A stretch of DNA of 6,238 nucleotides from Lysobacteraceae bacterium (GTDB lineage Bacteria; Pseudomonadota; Gammaproteobacteria; Xanthomonadales; Xanthomonadaceae), in contig JAGNNB010000188.1 of NCBI GenBank assembly GCA_017990865.1, forward strand, positions 1 to 6,238, given 5' to 3'. The notes under the pieces are model-generated. The model did no database searches. It saw only the letters and a list, made by a program, of their open reading frames with translations, and was not told where the DNA came from. Of this stretch, positions 1 through 5,455 are shown in pieces; positions within the stretch are counted from its first letter, which is position 1; each line of letters opens with the position of its first letter. The translations under genes and the position numbers were made by a program.

Positions 1-26
1 ACATGGATCCATGCGGGACGGAAACG

Positions 27-54
27 AAAAAGCTCGCGATCAAGCGAGCCTTTT
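27..54 (-). terminator. Intrinsic terminator after fabH (possibly bidirectional)
   Basis: Read on the minus strand, the stem GCTCGC (49-44) pairs with GCGAGC (37-32) around a six-base loop TTGATC and runs directly into TTTTT (31-27). A flanking AAAA (54-51) can pair with part of that T run, after a one-base mismatch, extending the helix. It begins about 50 bases past the fabH stop, so it should end the yceD-rpmF-fabH transcript. On the plus strand the same stem is followed by CTTTT, so it may also stop transcripts coming from the left. Confidence 0.8.
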
Positions 55-80
55 CCACTGAGTTAAATCGCGGAGTCGCT

Positions 81-101
81 ATTCCCGATTCCCGATTCCC
101 G
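81..101. repeat. Three tandem copies of the 7-bp unit ATTCCCG
   Basis: The unit ATTCCCG occurs three times without interruption (81-87, 88-94, 95-101), ending three bases before the fabH stop codon at 105-107. It lies between fabH and its terminator, so it would be transcribed as a GGGAATC repeat in the fabH 3' untranslated region. The role is unknown. It could be a simple slippage repeat or a member of a dispersed intergenic repeat. Confidence 0.75.
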
Positions 102-104
102 GTC

Positions 105-1085
105 TCAAAAACGCAACAAGGCCGAGCCCCAGGTGAAGCCGCCGCCGAAGGCTTCCAACAGCACCAATTGGCCGCGCTGGATCTTGCCGGTGCGCACCGC
201 TTCGTCCAGAGCCAGCGGCACCGAACCCGACGAGGTGTTGCCGTGCCGATCGACGGTGACGATCACGCGCTCCATCGGCATATCCAGACGTTTGGCGGTC
301 GCTTCGATGATGCGCAGATTCGCCTGATGCGGGATCAACCAGTCGATATCGTGGCGATCGAGCCCATTGGCTTCGAGCGCTTCTTCCACCACGGAATCCA
401 GCGCTTTCACCGCATGTTTGAACACTTCGTTGCCGGTCATCAGGATGCGGACGCCGGCATTCTTCTCTTCGGGTTTGAACCCGACCGACACACCGACCGG
501 GTTCCACAGCAATTCCTTCTTGCCGCCGTCGGCGTGCATATGCGTGCTGAGTATGCCGGTCTCGGTATCGGCCTTGAGCACCACCGCGCCAGCGCCGTCG
601 CCGAACAGCACGCAGGTGGTGCGTTCGCTCCAATCCACCATGCGAGTCAGCGTTTCGGTGCCGATCACCAGAGCGGTTTTCGAAGCGCCGGAGCGAATGA
701 ATTTATCGGCGACGGTCAAAGCGTAGACGAAACCCGAGCACGCGGCGTTGACGTCGAATGCGGCGCAACCGTTGGCGCCCAGGCGATGCTGGATCAGACA
801 AGCGGTGGACGGAAAAATCAGATCGGGCGTGGTGGTGCCGACGACGATCAGATCGATCTCGGACGCGTCCACGCCCGCGGCTTCGAGCGCGCGCAGAGCG
901 GCGCGATAGCCCAGATCGCCGGAGGTTTCTCCCTCGGCGGCGATATGCCGCTGACGAATGCCGGTGCGCGCGACGATCCATTCGTCGCTGGTGTCGACGA
1001 TTTTCGACAAATCTTCGTTGGTGAGGACTTTCTCGGGCAAATAACTGCCCGTGCCCGCGATCCGCGCGTAAATCTGTTGGCTCAT
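105..1085 (-). CDS. fabH: Beta-ketoacyl-ACP synthase III (KAS III)
   Basis: FabH catalyses the first condensation of type II fatty acid synthesis in the cytoplasm, joining acetyl-CoA (or another short acyl-CoA) to malonyl-ACP. The thiolase-fold catalytic triad is visible (numbered from the chosen start): Cys116 in NAACSGF, His253 in LIPHQANLR and Asn283 in RHGNTSSG. The N-terminal GTGSYLP and TSDEWI motifs, GDGAGAVVL, and the C-terminal [16 protein letters not shown] complete the family signature. Length is 326 residues, near the usual 317-326. I chose the ATG at 1085 because homologues begin close to MSxxIYxRI and GAGG lies 11 bases upstream. The ATG at 1094 would add three residues but leaves only two bases after GAGG. 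It is the last gene of the yceD-rpmF-fabH run. No plsX precedes it, and a terminator, not fabD, follows. The protein looks intact. Confidence 0.96.
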   Translation of the reverse strand: MSQQIYARIAGTGSYLPEKVLTNEDLSKIVDTSDEWIVARTGIRQRHIAAEGETSGDLGYRAALRALEAAGVDASEIDLIVVGTTTPDLIFPSTACLIQHRLGANGCAAFDVNAACSGFVYALTVADKFIRSGASKTALVIGTETLTRMVDWSERTTCVLFGDGAGAVVLKADTETGILSTHMHADGGKKELLWNPVGVSVGFKPEEKNAGVRILMTGNEVFKHAVKALDSVVEEALEANGLDRHDIDWLIPHQANLRIIEATAKRLDMPMERVIVTVDRHGNTSSGSVPLALDEAVRTGKIQRGQLVLLEAFGGGFTWGSALLRF

Positions 1086-1120
1086 GCCCGTCATTACCTC
1101 GTGGAAGCCCGTATAAACGA

Positions 1121-1145
1121 CGATGCGGCCTGGACGGCCGCATCG
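1121..1145 (-). promoter_or_regulatory. Strong hairpin in the rpmF-fabH spacer
   Basis: CGATGCGGCC (1121-1130) and GGCCGCATCG (1136-1145) are perfect inverted repeats of 10 bp around a five-base loop. In the minus-strand transcript the hairpin ends about 24 bases before the fabH Shine-Dalgarno-like GAGG and is followed by TCGTTTATAC, only a weak U-rich stretch. It could be an attenuator, an RNA processing or stability element that separates rpmF from fabH expression, or a weak terminator. The structure is seen directly; the function is inferred. Confidence 0.6.
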
Positions 1146-1281
1146 AGATAGGTCGTGTCGGCGACCGGCTTCCTAGCCGACGCTTGCGAGCGCAAAGCGC
1201 AGCGATCGCGCGACTCCGTTCGCGGCAGCGGCGACTCGTCGATGAAAGAGTCGGTTCCCGCCGCGCACGGCGCCGACGAGA

Positions 1282-1476
1282 TCACTCTTCGTCGGCGACC
1301 TTGACCTTCGGAGCGATCACGCGACGGCCGCGGTAGTAGCCGTCTTTGGTGATGTGATGGCGCAGATGGGTCTCGCCCGAGGTCGGGTCGGTCGCCAGTT
1401 GCTTGGCGGTGAGGGCGTCGTGCGAACGACGCTGACCGCGACGGGAAGGAGTGACTCGGGATTTCTGGACTGCCAT
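1282..1476 (-). CDS. rpmF: 50S ribosomal protein L32
   Basis: This is the bacterial large-subunit protein L32, which binds 23S rRNA. The 64-residue product begins [20 protein letters not shown], the highly conserved basic N-terminus of L32. It continues with [14 protein letters not shown] and [10 protein letters not shown], as in other proteobacterial L32 proteins, and ends in a short acidic tail. It has no zinc-binding cysteine pairs, so it is the cysteine-free form. The ATG is preceded by GGAG seven bases upstream. It sits between yceD (185-base spacer) and fabH (about 196-base spacer), the ancestral gammaproteobacterial order except that plsX is absent. The long spacers on both sides suggest some independent control of its mRNA. 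An AT-rich patch (about 1499-1523) upstream could hold an internal promoter, but I could not find a convincing -35/-10 pair there. Confidence 0.97.
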   Translation of the reverse strand: MAVQKSRVTPSRRGQRRSHDALTAKQLATDPTSGETHLRHHITKDGYYRGRRVIAPKVKVADEE

Positions 1477-1585
1477 GGGATTGCTCCAGCTTCAACGCTA
1501 AAAGTGTGTATGAAATGTGTGTCTGCAACTCGATTCGCCGTCGACCGCGCGACCACCACCGACCGCTCGACGAACCCTTTTGAAT

Positions 1586-1676
1586 CTTTCGTCGGCTCGA
1601 ATCCTTCGTCGACTTGAACTTTCATCGACTCGAACCTTTCGCCAACCTTCGCCAACTTTCGTCAACCTTCATCGCC
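1586..1676 (-). repeat. Degenerate tandem repeats after yceD
   Basis: Read on the minus strand, the stretch is a chain of related purine-rich units each ending in GACGAAAG, GATGAAAG, GACGAAG or GGCGAAG. There are three long units of 15-18 bases (1603-1586, 1618-1604, 1635-1619) and three short ones of 9-11 bases (1646-1636, 1655-1647, 1666-1656). The chain starts at the last codons of yceD (GGCGATGAAG at 1676-1667) and fills the first half of the spacer before rpmF. The reading frame stays open past the yceD stop through this stretch, but homologues end where yceD ends. Function unknown; it may have arisen by slippage duplication of the yceD tail. Confidence 0.55.
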
Positions 1677-2192
1677 GCGTTTGAGCGCCGCCAACGCCGC
1701 GAACGGGTTGGCGCTCGCCTGCTCGTCCGGTTGCGGCGGCCAGTCGCGTTCGAGCGCTTCGCTGCCCGGTCGCACCGGCACCAGCGGCACGGCGAGGATC
1801 AATTCGTCCTCGACCATTTCCGCGGGTCTCAGCAAACCGTCGTCTTCGACGCCCAACGCTTCGTAACCGGGCGGCAGCGCGGCTTCATCGGCGTCGATCG
1901 TGTCGCTGGACGCGCGAATCAAACCGAGCCGCTGCACCATCGCCACCGGAAACAAGAACCGTTGCAGGCTGCGCTGACAAATCAGCGGCAACTCGGCATC
2001 GATCCGAAGCTCCACGAACGACACCCGCAAAGCGTCCTGGCCGAACTCCAGCGAGAAGCGGACTTCTCCCTGGTGGTCGGCGAGCAGATCGCGGAGGCGG
2101 GCCATAGCAGCCAGCGGCGTCCGGCCGTCGAAACTGCGCCGGGCCGCCACCATACGCCAAGCGTCCAGAACTTCGGGCACTTCAGCGGACAT
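1662..2192 (-). CDS. yceD: YceD family protein (DUF177), 23S rRNA-associated
   Basis: YceD proteins are required for normal 23S rRNA accumulation in bacteria and plastids and are typically encoded just before rpmF, as here. The 176-residue product has the family layout: an N-terminal segment (RTPLAAMARLRDLLAD, 24-39), a beta-rich core with LPLICQRSLQRF (68-79) equivalent to the CQRC region of E. coli YceD, the highly conserved MVEDELILAVPLVPV (126-140), and the typical C-terminal NPFAALAALKR (162-172). Only the first cysteine of the CxxC pair is kept (Cys72); the second position is serine. The start at 2192 is chosen by homology (MSAEVPEVLDAWRMVA). The frame is open far upstream but without family resemblance. 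There is no Shine-Dalgarno sequence; instead a strong promoter lies only 10 bases upstream, fitting leaderless initiation. It is the first gene of the operon. Confidence 0.92.
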   Translation of the reverse strand: MSAEVPEVLDAWRMVAARRSFDGRTPLAAMARLRDLLADHQGEVRFSLEFGQDALRVSFVELRIDAELPLICQRSLQRFLFPVAMVQRLGLIRASSDTIDADEAALPPGYEALGVEDDGLLRPAEMVEDELILAVPLVPVRPGSEALERDWPPQPDEQASANPFAALAALKRGDEG

Positions 2193-2202
2193 AAGACGCG
2201 GA

Positions 2203-2231
2203 ATGTTAGAGGCCGTCCGCGGGCGTGTCAA
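2203..2231 (-). promoter_or_regulatory. Sigma-70-type promoter of the yceD-rpmF-fabH operon
   Basis: On the minus strand a perfect -35 TTGACA (2231-2226) is separated by 17 bases from the -10 TAACAT (2208-2203, four of six consensus bases). The yceD ATG begins 10 bases past the -10, so transcription would start within a few bases of the start codon. This explains the missing ribosome binding site and predicts a leaderless or nearly leaderless mRNA. The motif is seen directly; its activity is inferred. Confidence 0.78.
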
Positions 2232-2301
2232 ACCCAAGACCTTGTCGCGACGGGGTTTTCGCGTTGGCCATGACGGCGATTCCAGGGTTCGAGCGTCCCG
2301 A

Positions 2302-2330
2302 TTGCCGCCTTGCGCGGGTCGCGGCAGACT
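2302..2330 (+). promoter_or_regulatory. Weak candidate promoter for the 2356 gene and yceF
   Basis: TTGCCG (2302-2307) and CAGACT (2325-2330) are 17 bases apart in the divergent spacer, 25 bases before the proposed GTG start at 2356. The match is modest (four and three of six consensus bases), and in DNA this GC-rich such matches arise by chance. It is the best plus-strand pair I found in the 163-base spacer. Confidence 0.28.
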
Positions 2331-2355
2331 GTCGCCCCCGATTCGATGCGCCGAC

Positions 2356-2718
2356 GTGCCCGTTCTCACGCTTTTCTTCCTCGCGGTACTCGTCGTCGCG
2401 CTGGGCACAGCCTGGTGGGTCTTGTGGCGCGGCCGACGGCATCGAAACGCCCTGCTCCGCCTGCTCGACGCCGCCGACGCCTTCGAAGCGCGGCTGCGCG
2501 CCGCCCGCGCCGAAATCGAGGCCGCGACCGGCGCGGAGGACGAGACCGTCCGCACCGCGCTGCAGGAAATGCTGCGGCAACGCCTGTGGCTGCAGGAATA
2601 CGGCCAAACCGCGTCATCGAAACGACTCGACGAAATGCGGACCTCGATGGAGGCCGCCCGGCAGCGGATCGACCAGCAACTGAGCGTGATCGAGCGCGCC
2701 CGCAGGGCCGCGTCCTGA
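2356..2718 (+). CDS. Small membrane-anchored coiled-coil protein, function unknown
   Basis: I do not recognise a named family, though similar small proteins appear to occur in Xanthomonadaceae. The 120-residue product has one N-terminal membrane helix (about residues 3-24, LTLFFLAVLVVALGTAWWVL) followed by a basic stop-transfer patch (RGRRHR, 25-30). A long charged, alanine- and arginine-rich helical region (31-115) follows and is probably coiled coil, facing the cytoplasm by the positive-inside rule. The GTG at 2356 is chosen because it places the hydrophobic segment at the very N-terminus. The frame is open upstream to an ATG at 2203, but that part is arginine- and proline-rich and overlaps the yceD promoter. 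No Shine-Dalgarno precedes the GTG, so the start is uncertain. It ends 10 bases before yceF, and its TGAGG stop context supplies the yceF ribosome binding site, so the two are probably translated together. Confidence 0.72.
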   Translation: MPVLTLFFLAVLVVALGTAWWVLWRGRRHRNALLRLLDAADAFEARLRAARAEIEAATGAEDETVRTALQEMLRQRLWLQEYGQTASSKRLDEMRTSMEAARQRIDQQLSVIERARRAAS

Positions 2719-2728
2719 GGCCGGCCCG

Positions 2729-3352
2729 ATGCCCTCGCCCTCCTCCCAGGTCGTCGCGCCGCTGATCCTCGCCTCCACCTCGCCCTACCGCCGCGAACTG
2801 CTGTCGCGGCTCGGTCTCGATTTCTCCGTGGCTCGGCCGGAGACGGACGAAACGCCGCAGCCGGGTGAGACGCCCGAGGCGCTGGCGGTGCGGTTGGCCG
2901 CCGCGAAAGCCGAGGCCGTCTTGGGTCGCGCGGCGTTCGGTGGCGATGGTGCGCCCGCGAACGCTTGGGCGATCGGCTCCGATCAAGTGGCCGAACTCGA
3001 TGGCCGGCCGCTGGGCAAACCCGGCAGCGTCGAAAACGCCGTCGCGCAACTGGCCGCGATGTCCGGGCGTTCGGTGCGTTTTCTCACCGCGTTATGCCTC
3101 GCCGGCCCGGGCGGTCGCCGTTTCGAGGCGCTGGACGTCACCGTCGTGCGCTTCCGCACGCTCGCGCCCGACGAAATCGCGCGTTATGTCGAACGCGAGC
3201 GACCGCTGGACTGCGCCGGCAGCTTCAAATCCGAAGGTCTGGGCATCGCGCTGTTCGACGCGATCGACACCCAAGACCCCACCGCATTGATCGGGCTCCC
3301 GCTGATCGCCACCGCGCGGCTGTTGCGGGAAGCGGGTTACGCGATTCCGTGA
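2729..3352 (+). CDS. yceF: Maf-family nucleotide pyrophosphatase, YceF subgroup (7-methyl-GTP pyrophosphatase)
   Basis: Maf/YceF proteins hydrolyse non-canonical nucleoside triphosphates to monophosphates in the cytoplasm; E. coli YceF prefers 7-methyl-GTP. The 207-residue product carries the Maf signature LILASTSPYRRELL (12-25), PETDETP (37-43), GSDQV (83-87, with the proposed catalytic Asp85) and LGKP (95-98). It also has CAGSFKSEGLGIALF (162-176), which is typical of YceF and differs from the equivalent stretch of YhdE/Maf, and it ends with LIGLPLIA (187-194). Length is slightly above the usual 194-200. The ATG has GAGG eight bases upstream, overlapping the stop of the preceding gene. In E. 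coli yceF is divergent from yceD-rpmF, and the same neighbourhood is kept here with one extra gene inserted. It converges on the glycosyltransferase, with a REPIN between them. Confidence 0.95.
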   Translation: MPSPSSQVVAPLILASTSPYRRELLSRLGLDFSVARPETDETPQPGETPEALAVRLAAAKAEAVLGRAAFGGDGAPANAWAIGSDQVAELDGRPLGKPGSVENAVAQLAAMSGRSVRFLTALCLAGPGGRRFEALDVTVVRFRTLAPDEIARYVERERPLDCAGSFKSEGLGIALFDAIDTQDPTALIGLPLIATARLLREAGYAIP

Positions 3353-3387
3353 GGCGCCGTTCGACAACGCATCGTTTAAAGACTTGG

Positions 3388-3463
3388 GTAGAGCGGAGCG
3401 AAGCTCCGCTGAAAACCCATCCGAAGCGATTGTGATGTTCAGCGGAGCTTCGCTCCGCTCTAC
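3388..3463. repeat. REPIN-like element: two inverted REP hairpins
   Basis: Two 26-bp arms (3388-3413 and 3438-3463) are perfect inverted copies separated by 24 bp. Each arm is itself a hairpin: AGCGGAGC pairs with GCTCCGCT around a three-base loop, GAA in the left arm and TTC in the right. Each arm carries the outer tag GTAGA on its distal side. This is the architecture of REP doublets (REPINs), which in Xanthomonadaceae and Pseudomonas are mobilised by RAYT transposases; none is encoded here. It occupies the gap between the convergent yceF and the glycosyltransferase, the usual REP location, and could protect both 3' ends or slow transcription from either side. Confidence 0.88.
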
Positions 3464-3486
3464 CGCAACACGTCTACCGCAACACG
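3459..3486. repeat. 14-bp tandem duplication across the glycosyltransferase stop codon
   Basis: TCTACCGCAACACG occurs twice back to back (3459-3472 and 3473-3486). On the minus strand each copy reads CGTGTTGCGGTAGA, containing the last sense codons of the glycosyltransferase and its TAG stop. The outer copy overlaps the end of the right REP arm (to 3463), whose GTAGA tag matches the end of the repeat. The duplication is probably linked to the insertion or extension of the REP element. Confidence 0.8.
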
Positions 3487-5369
3487 ACGATGCGTTCCGG
3501 CCAATCTTCGACCGCGCCGTCTGCGCCGTACAGACGCAATCCGAGTCGATACGCGCCCGGCGGCGAATCGCTCATGTCCACTTCGACGCGAAAACCGACG
3601 TTCGGCTGGTGCGGGTCGGTGGAACCGCCTTCGCGCCATGTCGACCAGAACCCCTGCACGTCCGGCTTGGCGATGCCGTAACGCGCGTCGGCGACGGGAC
3701 GGCCATCCACAAGCGCCTCGACCCGGCGCAGCCCCACGCCGTCCTTGAACGCCCAGCCTTCCACCGCGAAACGTCGCGCCACGGTCGCGCCGTCGTCGGG
3801 CGTATCGATCCACGCCATCGCCGGCGCCGTGCACGGCCCTTCGGTCGTCGTCGCCGGCAGCGCGAACAGCAAGAAGCGTTGGCGACCGCGATCGATGTTC
3901 AACACCTTCGGCGGCGGCAGCGGGCCGACCATCGCGCATACATCGTGATAGCGCCGCAGCAGCCGTTTGTATTCGACATCGGTAGCGCCGACGATCAACA
4001 ACACCGGCACTTCACCGAATTCGCGCCGATGCGCCGGCTGCAAGTCCCACAACGTCAATTGCGGCGCGCGACCGTGATGATGATTCAGTGGGTGATCCAG
4101 CACCGCGATGCGCGGATCGTTCAATGCGAAGCCCAGTTCCGCGCCGATCTTGAAATCGTCGGCGAGCAGTCGCGTGCCCGCCGGCATGCGCGCACGCAGG
4201 GCCGCGACTTCGCGCGCCAATGCGTCCCAACCGGCGAAATTCGCGGGATAGGCTTTACCGCTCGCGGTGCGTTCGCGCAGAGCCGGCGACGACACCGCCG
4301 CGAAATAGCCCAGCCCGACGATCAAACCCAACGCGGCCGTCGCCCACGTCGCGCGCCGCCAACCGGCGGACCAGCGCGAGAGCGCGAGCGGCGCCAGCGG
4401 CAACAGCGCCAGATACGCCGGCACCGGCCAGTGGAAACTCACGCGTTCGCTGTCGGCGAAAAACCCCAGCGCGAAAAATGCGAAGAAAATCGCCAATCCC
4501 GAGACCGCGAGATAGCGCGCGCCCGCCGGCGAGGAACGCCCGCGCATCGCGTACCCGGCGCGCAGCAACACGAACAGCAGCAGCGGCGTCGCCATCGCCG
4601 CCTGTACCGCGATGAAGAATGCGCCTTGGGGATGGAACGCCCAGGGATGCCGATCGACGAGCTGAAACCGCAACCCGGCATCGGCGTTCTGCAGATTCCA
4701 CGACAACAACGGCCACCACGCGAGCGCGCCGATCGCCACCGCCGCCCACACGCGCGGATCGCGCAGCGCGCGTCGGCCTTCCGACGACAGCAGCAAGGCC
4801 AAAAACCCCACACCGATCACCGCGATGAAGCGGTAGTGCGTCAGCCCGCCGATCGCCAACCCGACCGCGAGCATCGCCGCAGCCGATGCGCTCGGCTCGC
4901 GCAACAACCGCGTAACCGCATGCAGGCACAGCATCGTCGCGAAAGCCAGCGGGACATCGGGCAAGGCCAGCACACCCAGCGTGCCGAGCAAGGGCAACAA
5001 CGTCGCCAAGGTGCCTGCGATCCAAGCGTGCGCGGGCGCGAGACCGAGCGTGGCGTCCTCCCGCTTCGCGATCGCGACGACCTGCCACGGCAGGCATGCG
5101 GCGATCAGCAGAAACGGCCAGCGCAGGCCGAGCGGCGTATGCCCACCGAGTTCCACGCCCAGGCGCGTCAGCCACGCGGTCAGCCCGGGCAGGTCCGAAT
5201 ACGCCCACGCCGGATGCCGACCTTCCTGCCAATAGAACGCCTCGTCGACGAACAGCGGCAAGCGCATCGCGAGGACGCACTTGCACAACACGGCCACGGC
5301 CCAGACGACGACGAACCATCGCTGCGCTGAGCCGGCGCGTCCTTCCGTTTGGAACTGCGGGTGATGCAT
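3474..5369 (-). CDS. ArnT/PMT-like membrane glycosyltransferase with C-terminal Ig-like domain
   Basis: Probably a GT-C fold enzyme (glycosyltransferase family 39/ArnT-like) of the inner membrane that moves a sugar from a polyprenyl-phosphate donor to an acceptor at the periplasmic face. The substrate cannot be read from sequence. The 631-residue product has a first membrane helix (about 16-35), then the acidic first-loop motif FVDEAFYWQ (40-48), with Asp42-Glu43 as likely catalytic or metal-binding residues. YSDLPGLTAWL (57-67), LPDVPLAF (136-143), THYRF (177-181) and HWPVPAYLAL (313-322) follow, with about ten or eleven helices up to residue 360. A periplasmic part (361-510) includes the histidine-rich LDHPLNHHHGRAPQL. 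The last 120 residues (WIDTPDDGATV, VEGWAFKDGVGLRRVEALVDG) look like a beta-sandwich Ig-like domain. The start ATG at 5369 directly precedes the membrane region and has a weak ribosome site. An in-frame ATG at 5432 would extend it over the palindrome. It is divergent from moxR. Confidence 0.88.
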   Translation of the reverse strand: MHHPQFQTEGRAGSAQRWFVVVWAVAVLCKCVLAMRLPLFVDEAFYWQEGRHPAWAYSDLPGLTAWLTRLGVELGGHTPLGLRWPFLLIAACLPWQVVAIAKREDATLGLAPAHAWIAGTLATLLPLLGTLGVLALPDVPLAFATMLCLHAVTRLLREPSASAAAMLAVGLAIGGLTHYRFIAVIGVGFLALLLSSEGRRALRDPRVWAAVAIGALAWWPLLSWNLQNADAGLRFQLVDRHPWAFHPQGAFFIAVQAAMATPLLLFVLLRAGYAMRGRSSPAGARYLAVSGLAIFFAFFALGFFADSERVSFHWPVPAYLALLPLAPLALSRWSAGWRRATWATAALGLIVGLGYFAAVSSPALRERTASGKAYPANFAGWDALAREVAALRARMPAGTRLLADDFKIGAELGFALNDPRIAVLDHPLNHHHGRAPQLTLWDLQPAHRREFGEVPVLLIVGATDVEYKRLLRRYHDVCAMVGPLPPPKVLNIDRGRQRFLLFALPATTTEGPCTAPAMAWIDTPDDGATVARRFAVEGWAFKDGVGLRRVEALVDGRPVADARYGIAKPDVQGFWSTWREGGSTDPHQPNVGFRVEVDMSDSPPGAYRLGLRLYGADGAVEDWPERIVVLR

Positions 5370-5390
5370 CGTGTCTGAGTCTCGTACACT
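5361..5390 (+). promoter_or_regulatory. Candidate promoter for moxR
   Basis: TACACT (5385-5390) matches the -10 consensus at four of six positions, with a poor -35-like GTGATG (5361-5366) 18 bases upstream. It overlaps the start of the divergent glycosyltransferase gene. Transcription would begin at about the palindrome at 5396-5409. The -10 is reasonable and the -35 weak, so an activator or another sigma factor is possible. Confidence 0.4.
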
Positions 5391-5395
5391 GCGGG

Positions 5396-5409
5396 GCGCT
5401 TCGAAGCGC
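5396..5409. promoter_or_regulatory. 14-bp perfect palindrome in the glycosyltransferase/moxR divergent spacer
   Basis: GCGCTTCGAAGCGC is a perfect palindrome just downstream of the candidate moxR -10 and two bases upstream of the CAGGAG ribosome-binding sequence. It could be an operator for a dimeric repressor controlling either divergent gene. In RNA it could fold into a small hairpin (GCGC stem, TTCGAA loop region) next to the ribosome site. No direct evidence separates these possibilities. Confidence 0.4.
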
Positions 5410-5422
5410 TCAGGAGAACGAC

Positions 5423-5448
5423 GTGACGCCATCCCCCGGACCTCGCAC

Positions 5449-5455
<7 letters not shown>
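5423..5455 (+). promoter_or_regulatory. Candidate ten-codon leader frame overlapping the moxR start
   Basis: A GTG at 5423 follows CAGGAG (5411-5416) by six bases, the best ribosome binding site on this side of the spacer. It opens a ten-codon frame (MTPSPGPRTC) whose TAA stop (5453-5455) lies just past the moxR ATG (5449-5451), in a different frame, giving the overlap ATGCTAA. Ribosomes ending here could reinitiate on moxR, which lacks a good site of its own. A sequencing frameshift that splits the true moxR N-terminus is the main alternative. Confidence 0.4.

Noticed and set aside
3..1151. 382-codon open frame on the plus strand opposite fabH
   Set aside because: It is the antisense of an unmistakable FabH. 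The long frame follows from high GC at third positions, and its product shows no recognisable family.
1094..1281. Possible small gene in the rpmF-fabH spacer, in a frame ending TAATG at the upstream fabH ATG ([15 protein letters not shown])
   Set aside because: The frame has no start codon with a ribosome site inside the spacer, and the peptide overlaps the hairpin whose symmetry constrains its sequence. No plsX motifs are present.
1500..1528. Possible internal promoter for rpmF (TTGCAG, minus strand, 1528-1523) with an AT-rich patch
   Set aside because: The hexamer at the right distance is ACTTTT, a poor -10, and better TACACA is only 12 bases away. The AT-rich patch is unusual for this DNA but does not give a supportable promoter.
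1317..1655. Open frame continuing past the yceD stop into rpmF, with a peptide-like start (KVGERFESMKVQVDEGFEP)
   Set aside because: The protein-like look comes from the tandem repeats. It overlaps rpmF out of frame, and YceD homologues end at NPFAALAALKR plus a few residues. It might be a former extension, but nothing supports translation.
3384..5330. 648-codon open frame on the plus strand opposite the glycosyltransferase
   Set aside because: Its translation is dominated by Arg, Gln, His and Pro with no domain or membrane pattern. It is the mirror of a real GC-rich gene in which stop codons are rare. The minus-strand product has clear GT-C motifs.
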